From assembly GCA_903905455.1 (NCBI GenBank), contig CAIVGN010000148.1, positions 1 through 61,759 of the forward strand: a stretch of 61,759 bases of DNA. The letters are read 5' to 3'. Source of the stretch: an uncultured Archangium sp. (lineage in GTDB: Bacteria; Myxococcota; Myxococcia; Myxococcales; Myxococcaceae). Numbering within the stretch: the stretch's first letter is position 1; the number at the start of each line of letters is the position of its first letter. The translations under genes were made by a program, and so were the position numbers. Of the stretch, positions 43,413-51,543 are shown piece after piece. The notes under the pieces were generated by a model. The model was not told where the DNA came from. It ran no database searches and saw only the letters and a program-made list of their open reading frames with translations.

Positions 43413-44091
43413 CCTTCGAGGGGGGCGGCCCCTCGAGCTGTTTCTCGATCACCTCGGCGTTGGCCTTCTTCTCGCGGCGCGCACGCCAGCGGTTGAAGAC
43501 GAGGCCGATGGCCACCAGTGACAGCAGGCCGATGATGACGTTGCGCTCGCCGGCAGCCACGCGCGTGAGCAGCGACTCGATGTCGGCCCCGAAGTACGAC
43601 CCGAGGACCACGAAGATCGGCGCCGACGCCAGGGCGGCGATCGAGTCGTAGAGCAGGAACCGGGCGTAGTTCATGCCGACCGAGCCAGCGGTGAAGTACG
43701 TGACCGTGCGAATGCCAGGCAGGAAGCGCGCGAGCATCACGATCTTCTCGCCGTGCTTCTTGAAGAGGCCCTCCACGCGGGCCCGCGAGGCGGGCGAGAC
43801 GATGCGCGCGAAGAACCCGGTCCTGGGCGTCGAGCCCACCTTGCTGCCAAAGCGGCGGCCCAGGCCGAACATCACCGAGTCGCCGATCACGATGCCCAGG
43901 TAGCCGACGACGATCATCGTCGCGAGATCGGCCTGGCCCCGGTACACGAGCACCCCGCCCATCACGAGGGGGATGTCTTCAGGCAGCGGGAGCCCGAACC
44001 CTGCCGCGAGCAGGATCAGGAACACCAACCCATAGGCGGTGACGCCCGCGGTGCTGGCGAGCAGTGCGATCAACCATTGCTTCACGGTCAC
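43405..44091 (-). CDS. DedA family membrane protein
   Basis: The 228-residue product starts at GTG 44091, overlapping the upstream stop as GTGA; GTG 44085 is an alternative. Family motifs are FGLPLPEDIPLVMGGVL in the first half and the R-x(3)-P-G-x-R motif (RFLPGIRTVTYFTAGSVGM) in the second. These re-entrant helices are typical of the DedA/VTT fold, and more hydrophobic helices flank them. DedA proteins act in lipid-carrier (undecaprenyl phosphate) recycling and membrane homeostasis. The C-terminal tail (RARREKKANAEVIEKQ) is cytoplasmic. Confidence 0.92.
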   Translation of the reverse strand: MTVKQWLIALLASTAGVTAYGLVFLILLAAGFGLPLPEDIPLVMGGVLVYRGQADLATMIVVGYLGIVIGDSVMFGLGRRFGSKVGSTPRTGFFARIVSPASRARVEGLFKKHGEKIVMLARFLPGIRTVTYFTAGSVGMNYARFLLYDSIAALASAPIFVVLGSYFGADIESLLTRVAAGERNVIIGLLSLVAIGLVFNRWRARREKKANAEVIEKQLEGPPPSKVS

Positions 44092-45083
44092 TTCTTCGCG
44101 GGGCGGCGGGTCTCGATCTTCTGCATGGCGTCCAGCACGAGGGCGTCGAGCGGCTTGCCCTCGTCGAACAGCTTCGAGATGTCCTTGATTCCGTAGTACC
44201 CGCGGGCCGCGGTGGCCTCCCAGGTGGCGTCCGGGGCCTCCAGGGCGCGCAGGGCGACGGCGGTGCAGATGGTGGCGGTGGCGTAGTCCTGGAGCGTCTG
44301 CTCGGTGGCGCCCGCCAGCTGCGCTTCCTTGAGCACGGCCACGCCGCCCGCCCACTTGGTGACCTGCCGGGCGATGATCGGCTCGAGGGTGAGGCGCGCG
44401 TACTCGCGGATGACGCCCTCGAGGTTGGGCTTGTCGCTGGGGCCGACGATGAGGAACGCCTCACCGGCCTCGCCGGACACGCCGCGCACCTGGTCCTGGG
44501 CGTCGAGGAGGTTCACGACGATGAGCGACTCCTGAGACTCGGGCACCTTGAGCAGCGCGCGGGTCCGGGCGAGCGGGAAGTCGGTGCCGGCGAGGTACGA
44601 CTTGAGCACCTTGCGGTACTCGACCTGCACCGAGGCCATGAGTTCCTCGAGCTTCCAGCCGGTCCACGCCTTGCCGAGCAGCTGCTCGAGGCCCTTGAGC
44701 TCCTGGAGCTCCTTCGCCTTGGCGCCGGCGGTGAACGGGGGCTGATCGCCGGCCACCACGTACGACAGGTAGCGGCGGATGGACGTGGGGTGCGCGTCGA
44801 AGAAGGCGTCGGCGGCCTTGCGGACCTCGGGATCGCCGCCGATGACCCGGCCGCGGACCTGCTGACGCACCGGGTGGTAGACCACGCGGGGGATGGGGTC
44901 CTTGCGCGTCACCGGGCCCTGGTCGAAGCCCATGGCGTTGAAGATCGCAAAGAGGGTGAAGACGCGCTCGTCGTTGCGCAGCTCGACGCCTTCACCCGTG
45001 TAGAGGCTGGCGAACCAGTCACCCTTCGAGCCGGCGAATGCAGGAGATCCGACGAGCACCAGCAGCGCGAGGAGACGAACCAT
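44088..45083 (-). CDS. Exported hypothetical protein
   Basis: The 331-residue product starts at ATG 45083 with a signal peptide MVRLLALLVLVGSPAFA-G. The mature protein is mostly helical, with ELRNDERVFTLFAIFNAMGF near the N-terminus and a charged C-terminus ending ETRRPAKK. I see no catalytic motif, and the family was not recognised. It is coupled to the DedA gene by a GTGA overlap, which suggests a shared envelope role. Confidence 0.75.
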   Translation of the reverse strand: MVRLLALLVLVGSPAFAGSKGDWFASLYTGEGVELRNDERVFTLFAIFNAMGFDQGPVTRKDPIPRVVYHPVRQQVRGRVIGGDPEVRKAADAFFDAHPTSIRRYLSYVVAGDQPPFTAGAKAKELQELKGLEQLLGKAWTGWKLEELMASVQVEYRKVLKSYLAGTDFPLARTRALLKVPESQESLIVVNLLDAQDQVRGVSGEAGEAFLIVGPSDKPNLEGVIREYARLTLEPIIARQVTKWAGGVAVLKEAQLAGATEQTLQDYATATICTAVALRALEAPDATWEATAARGYYGIKDISKLFDEGKPLDALVLDAMQKIETRRPAKK

Positions 45084-45144
45084 GGCCAGCGAGGTAACCC
45101 ACCCCACCTGAGGCTTCAAGGGGCTTCCGAGCAGACCTGCCGGG

Positions 45145-45597
45145 TCAGCCGCGGGCGACGAGCGAGCGGAGCGCGTCCTTGTTGGCCATGACCTTCATGC
45201 CGAACTGGGTGCAGATGGCCATCATCAGCTTCATGCAGGCCTGGGGCTTGGTGGCCACGAGCTTCTGGAAGTCGGCCTGGCGGATCTCGAAGGCGGTGAC
45301 GGGGGCGGTGGCGCTCGCCGAGCACATGCGCTGCCCGGGGTTGATGAGCGAGAGTTCGCCCAGCCAGTCGCCGGGGCCCAGTTCGCCCAGGGGGAGATCG
45401 CCGCGTTCACCCTTGGTGGAGAGCGCCACGTGCCCTTCGCCGACGATGATCATCGAGTCGGACATCATGCTCTCGGCGAACAGCAGGGCCCCCGCGGGGT
45501 AGCTGCGCGACGTACAGATGCCCGCGAGGATCTGGATCCCCGTGTCGGTGAAGCCTGAAAGGAGCCCGCAAGCGCGGAGCGCTTCCGCTGCCGTCAT
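45145..45597 (-). CDS. Cyclic-nucleotide-binding (cNMP) domain protein
   Basis: The 150-residue protein is a single cNMP-binding beta-roll domain. A hydrophobic N-terminal helix leads to SYPAGALLFAESMMSDSMIIV. The phosphate-binding cassette reads GDWLGELSLINPGQRMCSAS, and helices follow. The GEL...R core is kept, so ligand binding is possible. No DNA-binding HTH follows, so unlike Crp/Fnr it must signal by protein contact. It lies between the exported unknown (61 bp downstream) and the DUF4145-like gene (55 bp upstream). Confidence 0.87.
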   Translation of the reverse strand: MTAAEALRACGLLSGFTDTGIQILAGICTSRSYPAGALLFAESMMSDSMIIVGEGHVALSTKGERGDLPLGELGPGDWLGELSLINPGQRMCSASATAPVTAFEIRQADFQKLVATKPQACMKLMMAICTQFGMKVMANKDALRSLVARG

Positions 45598-45652
45598 GGC
45601 GCGAAACCTACCACCGAAGAAGCAAGGCGGCGCTTTTCCCGACAGCCGGTGC

Positions 45653-46837
45653 TCATGGGCACTTGAACTGGAGCTGCTCGAGCTTCTCGCGCGCCTGGGC
45701 CGACCCCAGCGCCGTCGCCTTGCACAGGTCGAGCATCGCGGCGTCCTGGGCGTGGTCGAGGGCCTTCAGCGAGAAGCGCAGCAGGTAGCCCGGCGCGTAG
45801 TCAGGCGCGGCAGCGACCAGGGCGTCGATCTCCTTCCCGGCGGCGTCCTTGTGGTCGGTCTGGAGCAGCACGCCGGCGAGCCGGGCCCGGTTGTCCAGCC
45901 AGGTGGGGGCCTCGCGACGCGCCACCTCGAGGTGCTGCTGGGCGTCGGGCAGCCGGCCCTCGGCGATGGCCACCAGGCCCGCGAGGTGCTCGGCGGCGGC
46001 GAACCCCGGGCACTTCAGGGCGGCGTCGAGGGCGGGCGACTTGCGCTTCAAGTCCTCGAAGGTGACGAAGGCGAGGAGAAACGCGGCCTCGGGCGAGGGG
46101 TTCTCGATGAGGCCCAGGGCCTGGGCATCGGTCGCGTTCTTCGCCAGCTGGGTGGCCTCGTCGGCGCGGCGGCAGGCGGCCGGGGGGAGCGGGTGCTTGC
46201 GCGTGGCGTAGACCGCATCGAGGGCGGAGAACGAGGGCTCGACCTTCGCGACCTCCACGGGCTTCGGGGTCTCGACGGCGGGCGCGCGGAAGACGAGGAG
46301 CGCGATGAGGCCCGCGATCCCCAGCACGCCCGCGCCGATGAAGAGCGGCAGGCGCGAAGGGGGCGTGACGGCCGCTGCGGGGACGCGGACCGGCGCCACC
46401 GCGACGAGGTTCTTCTTCTCGGCGTACCAGCCGAGGATGGCCACCAGCGAGTTGAGGCTGGCGACCACCTCGTCCTGGCCGACCTTCACGCCCGAGTCTT
46501 CGAGGCTCCCGGCGTGATCGTGGGCCGAGAGGTTGCCCCAGGCCTGCACGGTGCCCATGTGCGCCAGCACGTTGGTGGGGATGATGCCGAGGTTGGCCTG
46601 CTGCCGGAACTTGGTGACCAGCTCGTCGAGCATGGCCTTGCCGGGGGTCTGCTTCAGATCGTCGGTGATGATCGAGCGCAGGAGCGCCTCGAGCACCAGC
46701 CGGGCGTTCTGCATCACGCCCTTGTAGTCGTGCGCCCGTCCCCGGGTGACCATGGTGTGGAGATCGGCCTCGGCGCGCCCGAAGCGCGGGGCCAGCTCAG
46801 TCAGCTTCTGCAGCAACGGTTCGATGTCGACGGCCAT
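45653..46837 (-). CDS. DUF4145-like membrane protein with C-terminal helical-repeat region
   Basis: The protein has 394 residues. The N-terminal 145 residues are helical and contain YKGVMQNARLVLEALLRSII and NLGIIPTNVLAHMGTVQAWGN. This is the pattern of DUF4145/abortive-infection-type domains. One membrane helix lies at about 166-187 (LPLFIGAGVLGIAGLIALLVF). The rest is an external TPR-like helical region with 'HLEVARREAPTWLDNRARLA'. It begins 3 bp after the upstream CsgG-like gene. Confidence 0.72.
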   Translation of the reverse strand: MAVDIEPLLQKLTELAPRFGRAEADLHTMVTRGRAHDYKGVMQNARLVLEALLRSIITDDLKQTPGKAMLDELVTKFRQQANLGIIPTNVLAHMGTVQAWGNLSAHDHAGSLEDSGVKVGQDEVVASLNSLVAILGWYAEKKNLVAVAPVRVPAAAVTPPSRLPLFIGAGVLGIAGLIALLVFRAPAVETPKPVEVAKVEPSFSALDAVYATRKHPLPPAACRRADEATQLAKNATDAQALGLIENPSPEAAFLLAFVTFEDLKRKSPALDAALKCPGFAAAEHLAGLVAIAEGRLPDAQQHLEVARREAPTWLDNRARLAGVLLQTDHKDAAGKEIDALVAAAPDYAPGYLLRFSLKALDHAQDAAMLDLCKATALGSAQAREKLEQLQFKCP

Positions 46838-46840
46838 GGC

Positions 46841-47518
46841 TCACTTCGTCAACGAGAGGAGATCGAGCTGCGCCAGCTTGAAGTCGGGCTGCTCCTTGAG
46901 GACCTCGCCCAGCAGCCTGGTGGCCGTCACCGGGTCCTTCTTGTCCCTGGCGTCGAGGGCCTTCGAGTAGGCGACGGCGGTCTTCAGGGGCAGCGGGTGG
47001 GTGCGCTTGGCGGGCGGCGCGGGGGCGACGGCGAGGCTGCCCAGCTTCACGAAGAGCGCGCCGAGCTTCTCGACCAACTGCTCCTCGGCGACGAAGACGT
47101 CCTTCGGGTCGAGCATCACGCGGGCGCCGCCGACGGTCTTCGAGGTCTCGACCTTCACCACGTGCGCGTCGAGCGCGAACCGGCCCCCTGCCCCGACCAG
47201 CAGGCCCATCACCAGGTAGTCGACGCCGAGCAGCTTGCCCACCTGCGCGAAGGACCCCTTGTGGGCCGCGCGCGACTCGCCGAGCTTGAGTTCAGCGAGC
47301 ACGGCCTCGAGGCGCTCGCGCTCGAGCACGTCGAGCTGCTCGTTGCTCGAGAGATCGGTGGTCATCAACGCGGCGAGGCCCTTGCTGAAGGCCTGGAGTT
47401 CGACGTCGGTGGTGCCGGTCTCGAAGTAGAGGACCGCGATGCGCGGGCGCGTGCCGGCATCAGCCGCCTGGGCCTGGCCCGACAAGGCGACGATCAGCAG
47501 CGCGAAGAGTCTCACCAT
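46841..47518 (-). CDS. CsgG/FlgO-like exported protein
   Basis: The 225-residue product starts at ATG 47518 with a signal peptide MVRLFALLIVALSGQAQA-AD. The core is the CsgG/TolB-N-type alpha/beta fold: PRIAVLYFETGTTDVELQAFSKGLAALMTTDL, LDVLERERLEAVLAELKLGES and LGVDYLVMGLLVGAGGRFALDAHVVKVETSK. It has no Cys lipobox, so it is periplasmic rather than an outer-membrane lipoprotein like CsgG. It is a shortened paralogue of the adjacent 721-residue protein. The gap to that gene is 35 bp. Confidence 0.82.
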   Translation of the reverse strand: MVRLFALLIVALSGQAQAADAGTRPRIAVLYFETGTTDVELQAFSKGLAALMTTDLSSNEQLDVLERERLEAVLAELKLGESRAAHKGSFAQVGKLLGVDYLVMGLLVGAGGRFALDAHVVKVETSKTVGGARVMLDPKDVFVAEEQLVEKLGALFVKLGSLAVAPAPPAKRTHPLPLKTAVAYSKALDARDKKDPVTATRLLGEVLKEQPDFKLAQLDLLSLTK

Positions 47519-47553
47519 GGCCCCGGGGTTGTAGCAGCTCTGCTCCGGCCCCC

Positions 47554-49719
47554 TCACTGCCGCCGCACGCGGAACTCGCCCCGGGTGATCTCCACGTCGA
47601 CCTTCGACTTGTCGGCCTGCTCGGCCTTCGGGAAGAAGGCCTCGAAGGTACCCTCGTCGAAGCCCGGGGCGTCCCGCGGGGCCTGCTTGCTGAAGGTCAC
47701 GTTGCAGGTGCCCTCGAGGGAGGTGCCCCAGTACCGCCGCCAGCGCGCCTGGGTGCACTTGAGCTTGCCGTCCGGTTGGCGCTCGAAGCGCAGATCGAAG
47801 GACTCCTCCTGCGCGCCCTCGAACATCGGCGCCCCCGCGCTCGCCATCAGGGTGAGCACCGTGTCGTCGGTGGAGAGCACCGAGACACAGTGCCGTTCCA
47901 TGGCCAGCTCGCGGGTGCCCTTGTGCAGCCAGCCCTTGAGGTAGGTCAGGTCCTTCTTGAGTTCGCCCAGCTCGCACCACGGCATGTTCCTGGCGTACGC
48001 GAGCATCTCGGAGACCGAGCCGCCCAGCTCCAGGTAGCGCCGGTAGTACGTGCGGTAGCGGTCGCAGTCTTCCGCGTCCGCAGCGGCGTGCGCGATGCGC
48101 CCGTAGAAGATCGTGTACCCCGAGCGGTTGTGGTTGTTCGGCGGGCACGCCTTCTCGAGCTCCGAGGTGAGCTCCTCGAACGCCTTGAGCCCGCTCTGCC
48201 GCATCTTCCGCTCCAGCATCGACGACGACATGTTGATCTTCATGCCGTCGCAGGTCTTGAGGGCCTCGTCCCACACCTGGAAGTCGTTCAGCTCGTGCAG
48301 GTACGCGCCCTCGAGGAGCTTCTTGATGCGCTCTTCCGCGCGGTGCGAACGCGAATCGGAAGGGAAGGCATCGAGCAGCGCCTGGTCGGCGGTGATGGTG
48401 CCGTCGACGTCGCCCCGCCACAGCGCGAGGTCGGCCTTGAAGTCCATCAGCGCGAAGGCCTCGTTCTGTGCGAACCGTTCGCCCTTCTGGTGCCGCGCCA
48501 GCGCCCGGGCGATCTCCAGGTCGAGCTGGGCGGTGAGCGCCTTGCCTTCCTTCGGATCGGCCGAGGCGAACACCGGCATCACGTGGAAGCTCTCGCCATC
48601 GGTGACGCGCCCGCGGAAGGCGAACTCGAAGAGCTCGAGGTCGGGATCGAGACCGAAGCCGTGGTCACCAATCTTCGACTCGTCCACCAGCTTGGTCTCG
48701 GCCTCGGAGACGCGGAAGTTGGGCGAGAACGGGTACGAGACGCCGCTGTGGACCTCGGTGAACTTCGCGACGGCGCGATCCCGCTCCGAGCTGAAGCGCC
48801 GCTGGTTCTCGACCCAGTCCCGCATCGCCAGCAGCGCCTGCCCTTCCTTGCCCTTGCGGGCGACCCGGTCGCTGCCGCTGCGCGAGACGAAGTGCTGCTT
48901 GAGCACGCGCGCCAGGTAGCGGGCCTTGAGCAGCCGCATGCTCAGGAAGTGCTCGGTCGCGTCCTTGTCGAGGCCGTCGAACTGCGCCTCGTCCTTGAGC
49001 GCCTGGTCGATCACCGCGCCCAGCTCGACGATGGCGCCGGTGACCAGGTCGCGCTTGCGCTTCTGGTACTCCTCGAAGGCCTTCAAGAACTCCTGCTGGC
49101 GCTCCCGGCCGAGGAGGAACGCAGGCGCCTTCGAGACCACCGCGCGCATCGCCGCCTGGGCCTCTTCGACCTTGCCCTGGTCAGCCAGGTCGAGGGCCTT
49201 GCCGTAGGCGATCACCGTCGCGAGATCAGGCACCCTCGCCTTTCGCCGCGCCTGGGCGTTGGCGGAGAGCTTGGCGTCGATCTGCGTCACCAACTGGTTG
49301 GCGAGGCGTTGCTCGAGATCGAAGATCTTGTCGCGCTCGTCTTCTTCCTTGATGGCGATCACCACCGCGCCGTCGGCCGAGCGGACCAGCCGCGCCTGCA
49401 CGATCAACCGCGACCCGCTCTTCAGCAGCGAGCCGTAGATCAGGTAGGTGGCGTTGAGCACCTTGCCCAGCTTCGCGGCGGTCGCCTTGTCGACGTAGCG
49501 GGTCTGCTGGAAGTTGAGCTCCTTGAGCACGTCCTCCAGCCGGGTGCGCTCGACGACCTGCACGCCTTCCCACGCCACGAGGTCGGTGGTGAGCAGGTCC
49601 GCGAGGCCCTTGCGCATGGACTCCAGCTCGGGGTCCTTCGAGTCGTTGTCGAAGTAGAGCACCGAGACGACCGGCGCATCGGCCGCCGCCAGCAACGCCA
49701 CCAGCGAGAGGGCCAGCAT
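47554..49719 (-). CDS. Large CsgG/FlgO-like exported protein
   Basis: The protein has 721 residues. The N-terminal signal (LALSLVALLAAADA) leads to a CsgG-like domain (about 18-165): VVSVLYFDNDSKDPELESMRKGLADLLTTDL, VERTRLEDVLKELNF and LNATYLIYGSLLKSGSRLIVQARLVR. The next 550 residues are a helical, charged region I do not recognise, with several Cys in the last quarter. It starts 4 bp after the FPD-repeat gene stops and precedes a smaller paralogue, so paired CsgG-like proteins share the transcript. CsgG-family proteins form secretion or polymer pores. Confidence 0.82.
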   Translation of the reverse strand: MLALSLVALLAAADAPVVSVLYFDNDSKDPELESMRKGLADLLTTDLVAWEGVQVVERTRLEDVLKELNFQQTRYVDKATAAKLGKVLNATYLIYGSLLKSGSRLIVQARLVRSADGAVVIAIKEEDERDKIFDLEQRLANQLVTQIDAKLSANAQARRKARVPDLATVIAYGKALDLADQGKVEEAQAAMRAVVSKAPAFLLGRERQQEFLKAFEEYQKRKRDLVTGAIVELGAVIDQALKDEAQFDGLDKDATEHFLSMRLLKARYLARVLKQHFVSRSGSDRVARKGKEGQALLAMRDWVENQRRFSSERDRAVAKFTEVHSGVSYPFSPNFRVSEAETKLVDESKIGDHGFGLDPDLELFEFAFRGRVTDGESFHVMPVFASADPKEGKALTAQLDLEIARALARHQKGERFAQNEAFALMDFKADLALWRGDVDGTITADQALLDAFPSDSRSHRAEERIKKLLEGAYLHELNDFQVWDEALKTCDGMKINMSSSMLERKMRQSGLKAFEELTSELEKACPPNNHNRSGYTIFYGRIAHAAADAEDCDRYRTYYRRYLELGGSVSEMLAYARNMPWCELGELKKDLTYLKGWLHKGTRELAMERHCVSVLSTDDTVLTLMASAGAPMFEGAQEESFDLRFERQPDGKLKCTQARWRRYWGTSLEGTCNVTFSKQAPRDAPGFDEGTFEAFFPKAEQADKSKVDVEITRGEFRVRRQ

Positions 49720-49723
49720 CGGC

Positions 49724-50062
49724 TCAGTTCGCGCCGGGGAAGGAGCTCACGTACTGCACCTTCACGTCGGGGAACGAGGTGACGAACTGCACCTTGGTGT
49801 CCGGGAAGCTGGTGACCATCTGCCACTTGCCGCAGGTGTCCGGGAAGGAGCTGACCTTCTGCACCTTGACGTCGGGGAACGAGCTGACGACCTGCACCTT
49901 CACGTCTGGGAAGGACGAGACTTCCTGGATCTTCCCGTAGAGCTTCTTGCCGTTGAAGGTGCAGCTCGACTTGCTGAAGCCACCACCGGCCTGGGCCGAG
50001 AGAGCCACCCCGGCCACGACGGCGAGGATCACGGCGGTTACGGCGGCGAGGACCTGCTTCAT
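49724..50062 (-). CDS. Secreted FPD-repeat protein resembling the 7(1) septoil knot family
   Basis: The 112-residue product starts at ATG 50062, with GGAG about 10 bases upstream. A signal peptide of about 25 residues ends ALSAQA. Residues 33-112 are a compact repeat domain: CTFNGKKLYGKIQ, then six SFP(D)-containing units of 11-13 residues (VSSFPDVKVQ type). Only two cysteines, C34 and C77, are present. From memory this pattern matches the '7(1) septoil knot' domain family, a very deeply knotted beta-structure found in small exported proteins. It precedes a CsgG-like protein by 4 bp, which implies joint expression. Confidence 0.8.
   Translation of the reverse strand: MKQVLAAVTAVILAVVAGVALSAQAGGGFSKSSCTFNGKKLYGKIQEVSSFPDVKVQVVSSFPDVKVQKVSSFPDTCGKWQMVTSFPDTKVQFVTSFPDVKVQYVSSFPGAN
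49727..49924 (-). repeat. FPD repeat region of the knot-like protein
   Basis: Six tandem 33-39 bp units encode XV(S/T)SFP(D)-type repeats at residues of about 47-112. The DNA copies are diverged but recognisable, with GGGAA(G/C)GA on the plus strand in most. One unit carries the extra Cys (TCGKWQ). Confidence 0.85.
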
Positions 50063-50130
50063 GGGAGTGGCTCCGGGGGTGAGCTGCGATGCAGACGATA
50101 CGACCCCGGGCCCCTGCCGCGAGTGAAAAC

Positions 50131-51510
50131 TCAGGCCACGACGCACGACTCGGCGACGGGGGCCACCTCGGGGATCGCCACGTTGGGCAGCGAGATCACC
50201 CGCCCCTGCACCCCGCCCAACGAGCTCTGGCTCGAGGAGTCGACCTTGATCTCCACCAGCGCGCCGATGGGGGCGTCGCCGTCGAAGTTCACCACCCGGT
50301 TGTGCGAGGTGCGGCCGAAGCGCTTGGCCGCGTTGGTGCGCGAGGTGCCCTCCACGAGGACCTCCACCGTGCCGCCCACGTGCTGCGACATGAGGGCCAC
50401 GCTGACCTTCTTCTGCAGGGCGTTGAGCTTCTCCAGGCGCTTGACCTTCACCTCGTGCGCCACCGGGCCCCACTCCGCTTCCTTCAGGCCGGCGATCGTC
50501 TTGGGGCGCGGCGAGTAGACGAAGGTGTACGTGCCGTCGAAGCCGACGTCGACGCACAGCTGGTAGGTCTTCTCGAAGTCTTCCTCGGTCTCGCCGGGGT
50601 AGCCCACGATGATGTCCGTGGTCACCGCGATGTCCGGCCGCACCGCGCGCAGCTTGGCGAGGCGCTCGAGGTAGTTGGCGATGGTGTAGTCGCGCTTCAT
50701 GCGCACCAGCACCTCGTTCGAGCCGCTCTGCACCGGCAGGTGGAAGTGCGACATGATCTTCGGCTCCACGCGGAAGGCCTCGACCAGCTCGTCCGAGAGA
50801 TCGTGCGGGTGGCTGGTGGTGAAGCGCACGCGCTCGATGCCCGGCACCTGGGCGGTGCGCAGCAGCAGCTGGGCGAACGAGATGCCGCCGAGGTAGCTGT
50901 TCACGTTCTGGCCCACGAGGGTCACCTCGCGCACGCCGACGGTGGTGAGCCGCGCCACCTCCTGCAGCACCTCGGTGAAGGGCCGGCTGACCTCGCGGCC
51001 GCGGGTGTGGGGCACCACGCAGAAGGCGCAGACGTTGTCGCAGCCCTTCATCACGGTGACGAACTCGGTGGTCCGGCCCACGGAGCTCCTGGGGTCCGCC
51101 TGGGGGAAGACGTAGCTCTCGGAGTCCACCCACGCGGTCTCCACCACGCGCACCTTCTCGGTCTCGATGCGCGCGATGATCTCCGGGAGCTTGCCGATGG
51201 CGTCGGGCCCGAAGACGAAGTCCACGTAGGGCACCTTCTCGAGGATCTTGTCCTTTTCCTGCTGGGCCACGCAGCCACCGACGCCGATGAGGGCGCCGCG
51301 CTGGAGCTTCACCTGCCGGTAGCGACCCAGGGCCGAGAGCATCTTGTCCTCGGCCTTCTCGCGGATGGAGCAGGTGTTGAGGATGATCAGGTCGGCGTTG
51401 TCGGCCGTGGGGGTGGCTGAATACGACATCGACGCCAGGGCCTCGCCCATGCGGTTGGTGTCGTTGACGTTCATCTGGCAGCCGAAGGTGTGAATGAAGT
51501 ACCGCTTCAT
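50131..51510 (-). CDS. miaB: tRNA-2-methylthio-N6-dimethylallyladenosine synthase
   Basis: The 459-residue product starts at ATG 51510, with AAGG upstream. MiaB adds the 2-methylthio group to i6A37 of tRNAs. The N-terminal auxiliary-cluster cysteines are in TFGCQMN, LNTCSIRE and GVGGCVAQQ. The radical-SAM motif is CDNVCAFC (CXXXCXXC), followed by VPHTRGREVSRP and LVGQNVNSYLG. A C-terminal TRAM domain ends in EVLVEG and GDAPIGALVEIKV. It is 68 bp upstream of the FPD-repeat gene on the same strand. Whether they share a transcript is unclear. Confidence 0.96.
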   Translation of the reverse strand: MKRYFIHTFGCQMNVNDTNRMGEALASMSYSATPTADNADLIILNTCSIREKAEDKMLSALGRYRQVKLQRGALIGVGGCVAQQEKDKILEKVPYVDFVFGPDAIGKLPEIIARIETEKVRVVETAWVDSESYVFPQADPRSSVGRTTEFVTVMKGCDNVCAFCVVPHTRGREVSRPFTEVLQEVARLTTVGVREVTLVGQNVNSYLGGISFAQLLLRTAQVPGIERVRFTTSHPHDLSDELVEAFRVEPKIMSHFHLPVQSGSNEVLVRMKRDYTIANYLERLAKLRAVRPDIAVTTDIIVGYPGETEEDFEKTYQLCVDVGFDGTYTFVYSPRPKTIAGLKEAEWGPVAHEVKVKRLEKLNALQKKVSVALMSQHVGGTVEVLVEGTSRTNAAKRFGRTSHNRVVNFDGDAPIGALVEIKVDSSSQSSLGGVQGRVISLPNVAIPEVAPVAESCVVA

Positions 51511-51543
51511 GGGGGCGCCTTCTGTTGGCACTGGGCCGCGAAG

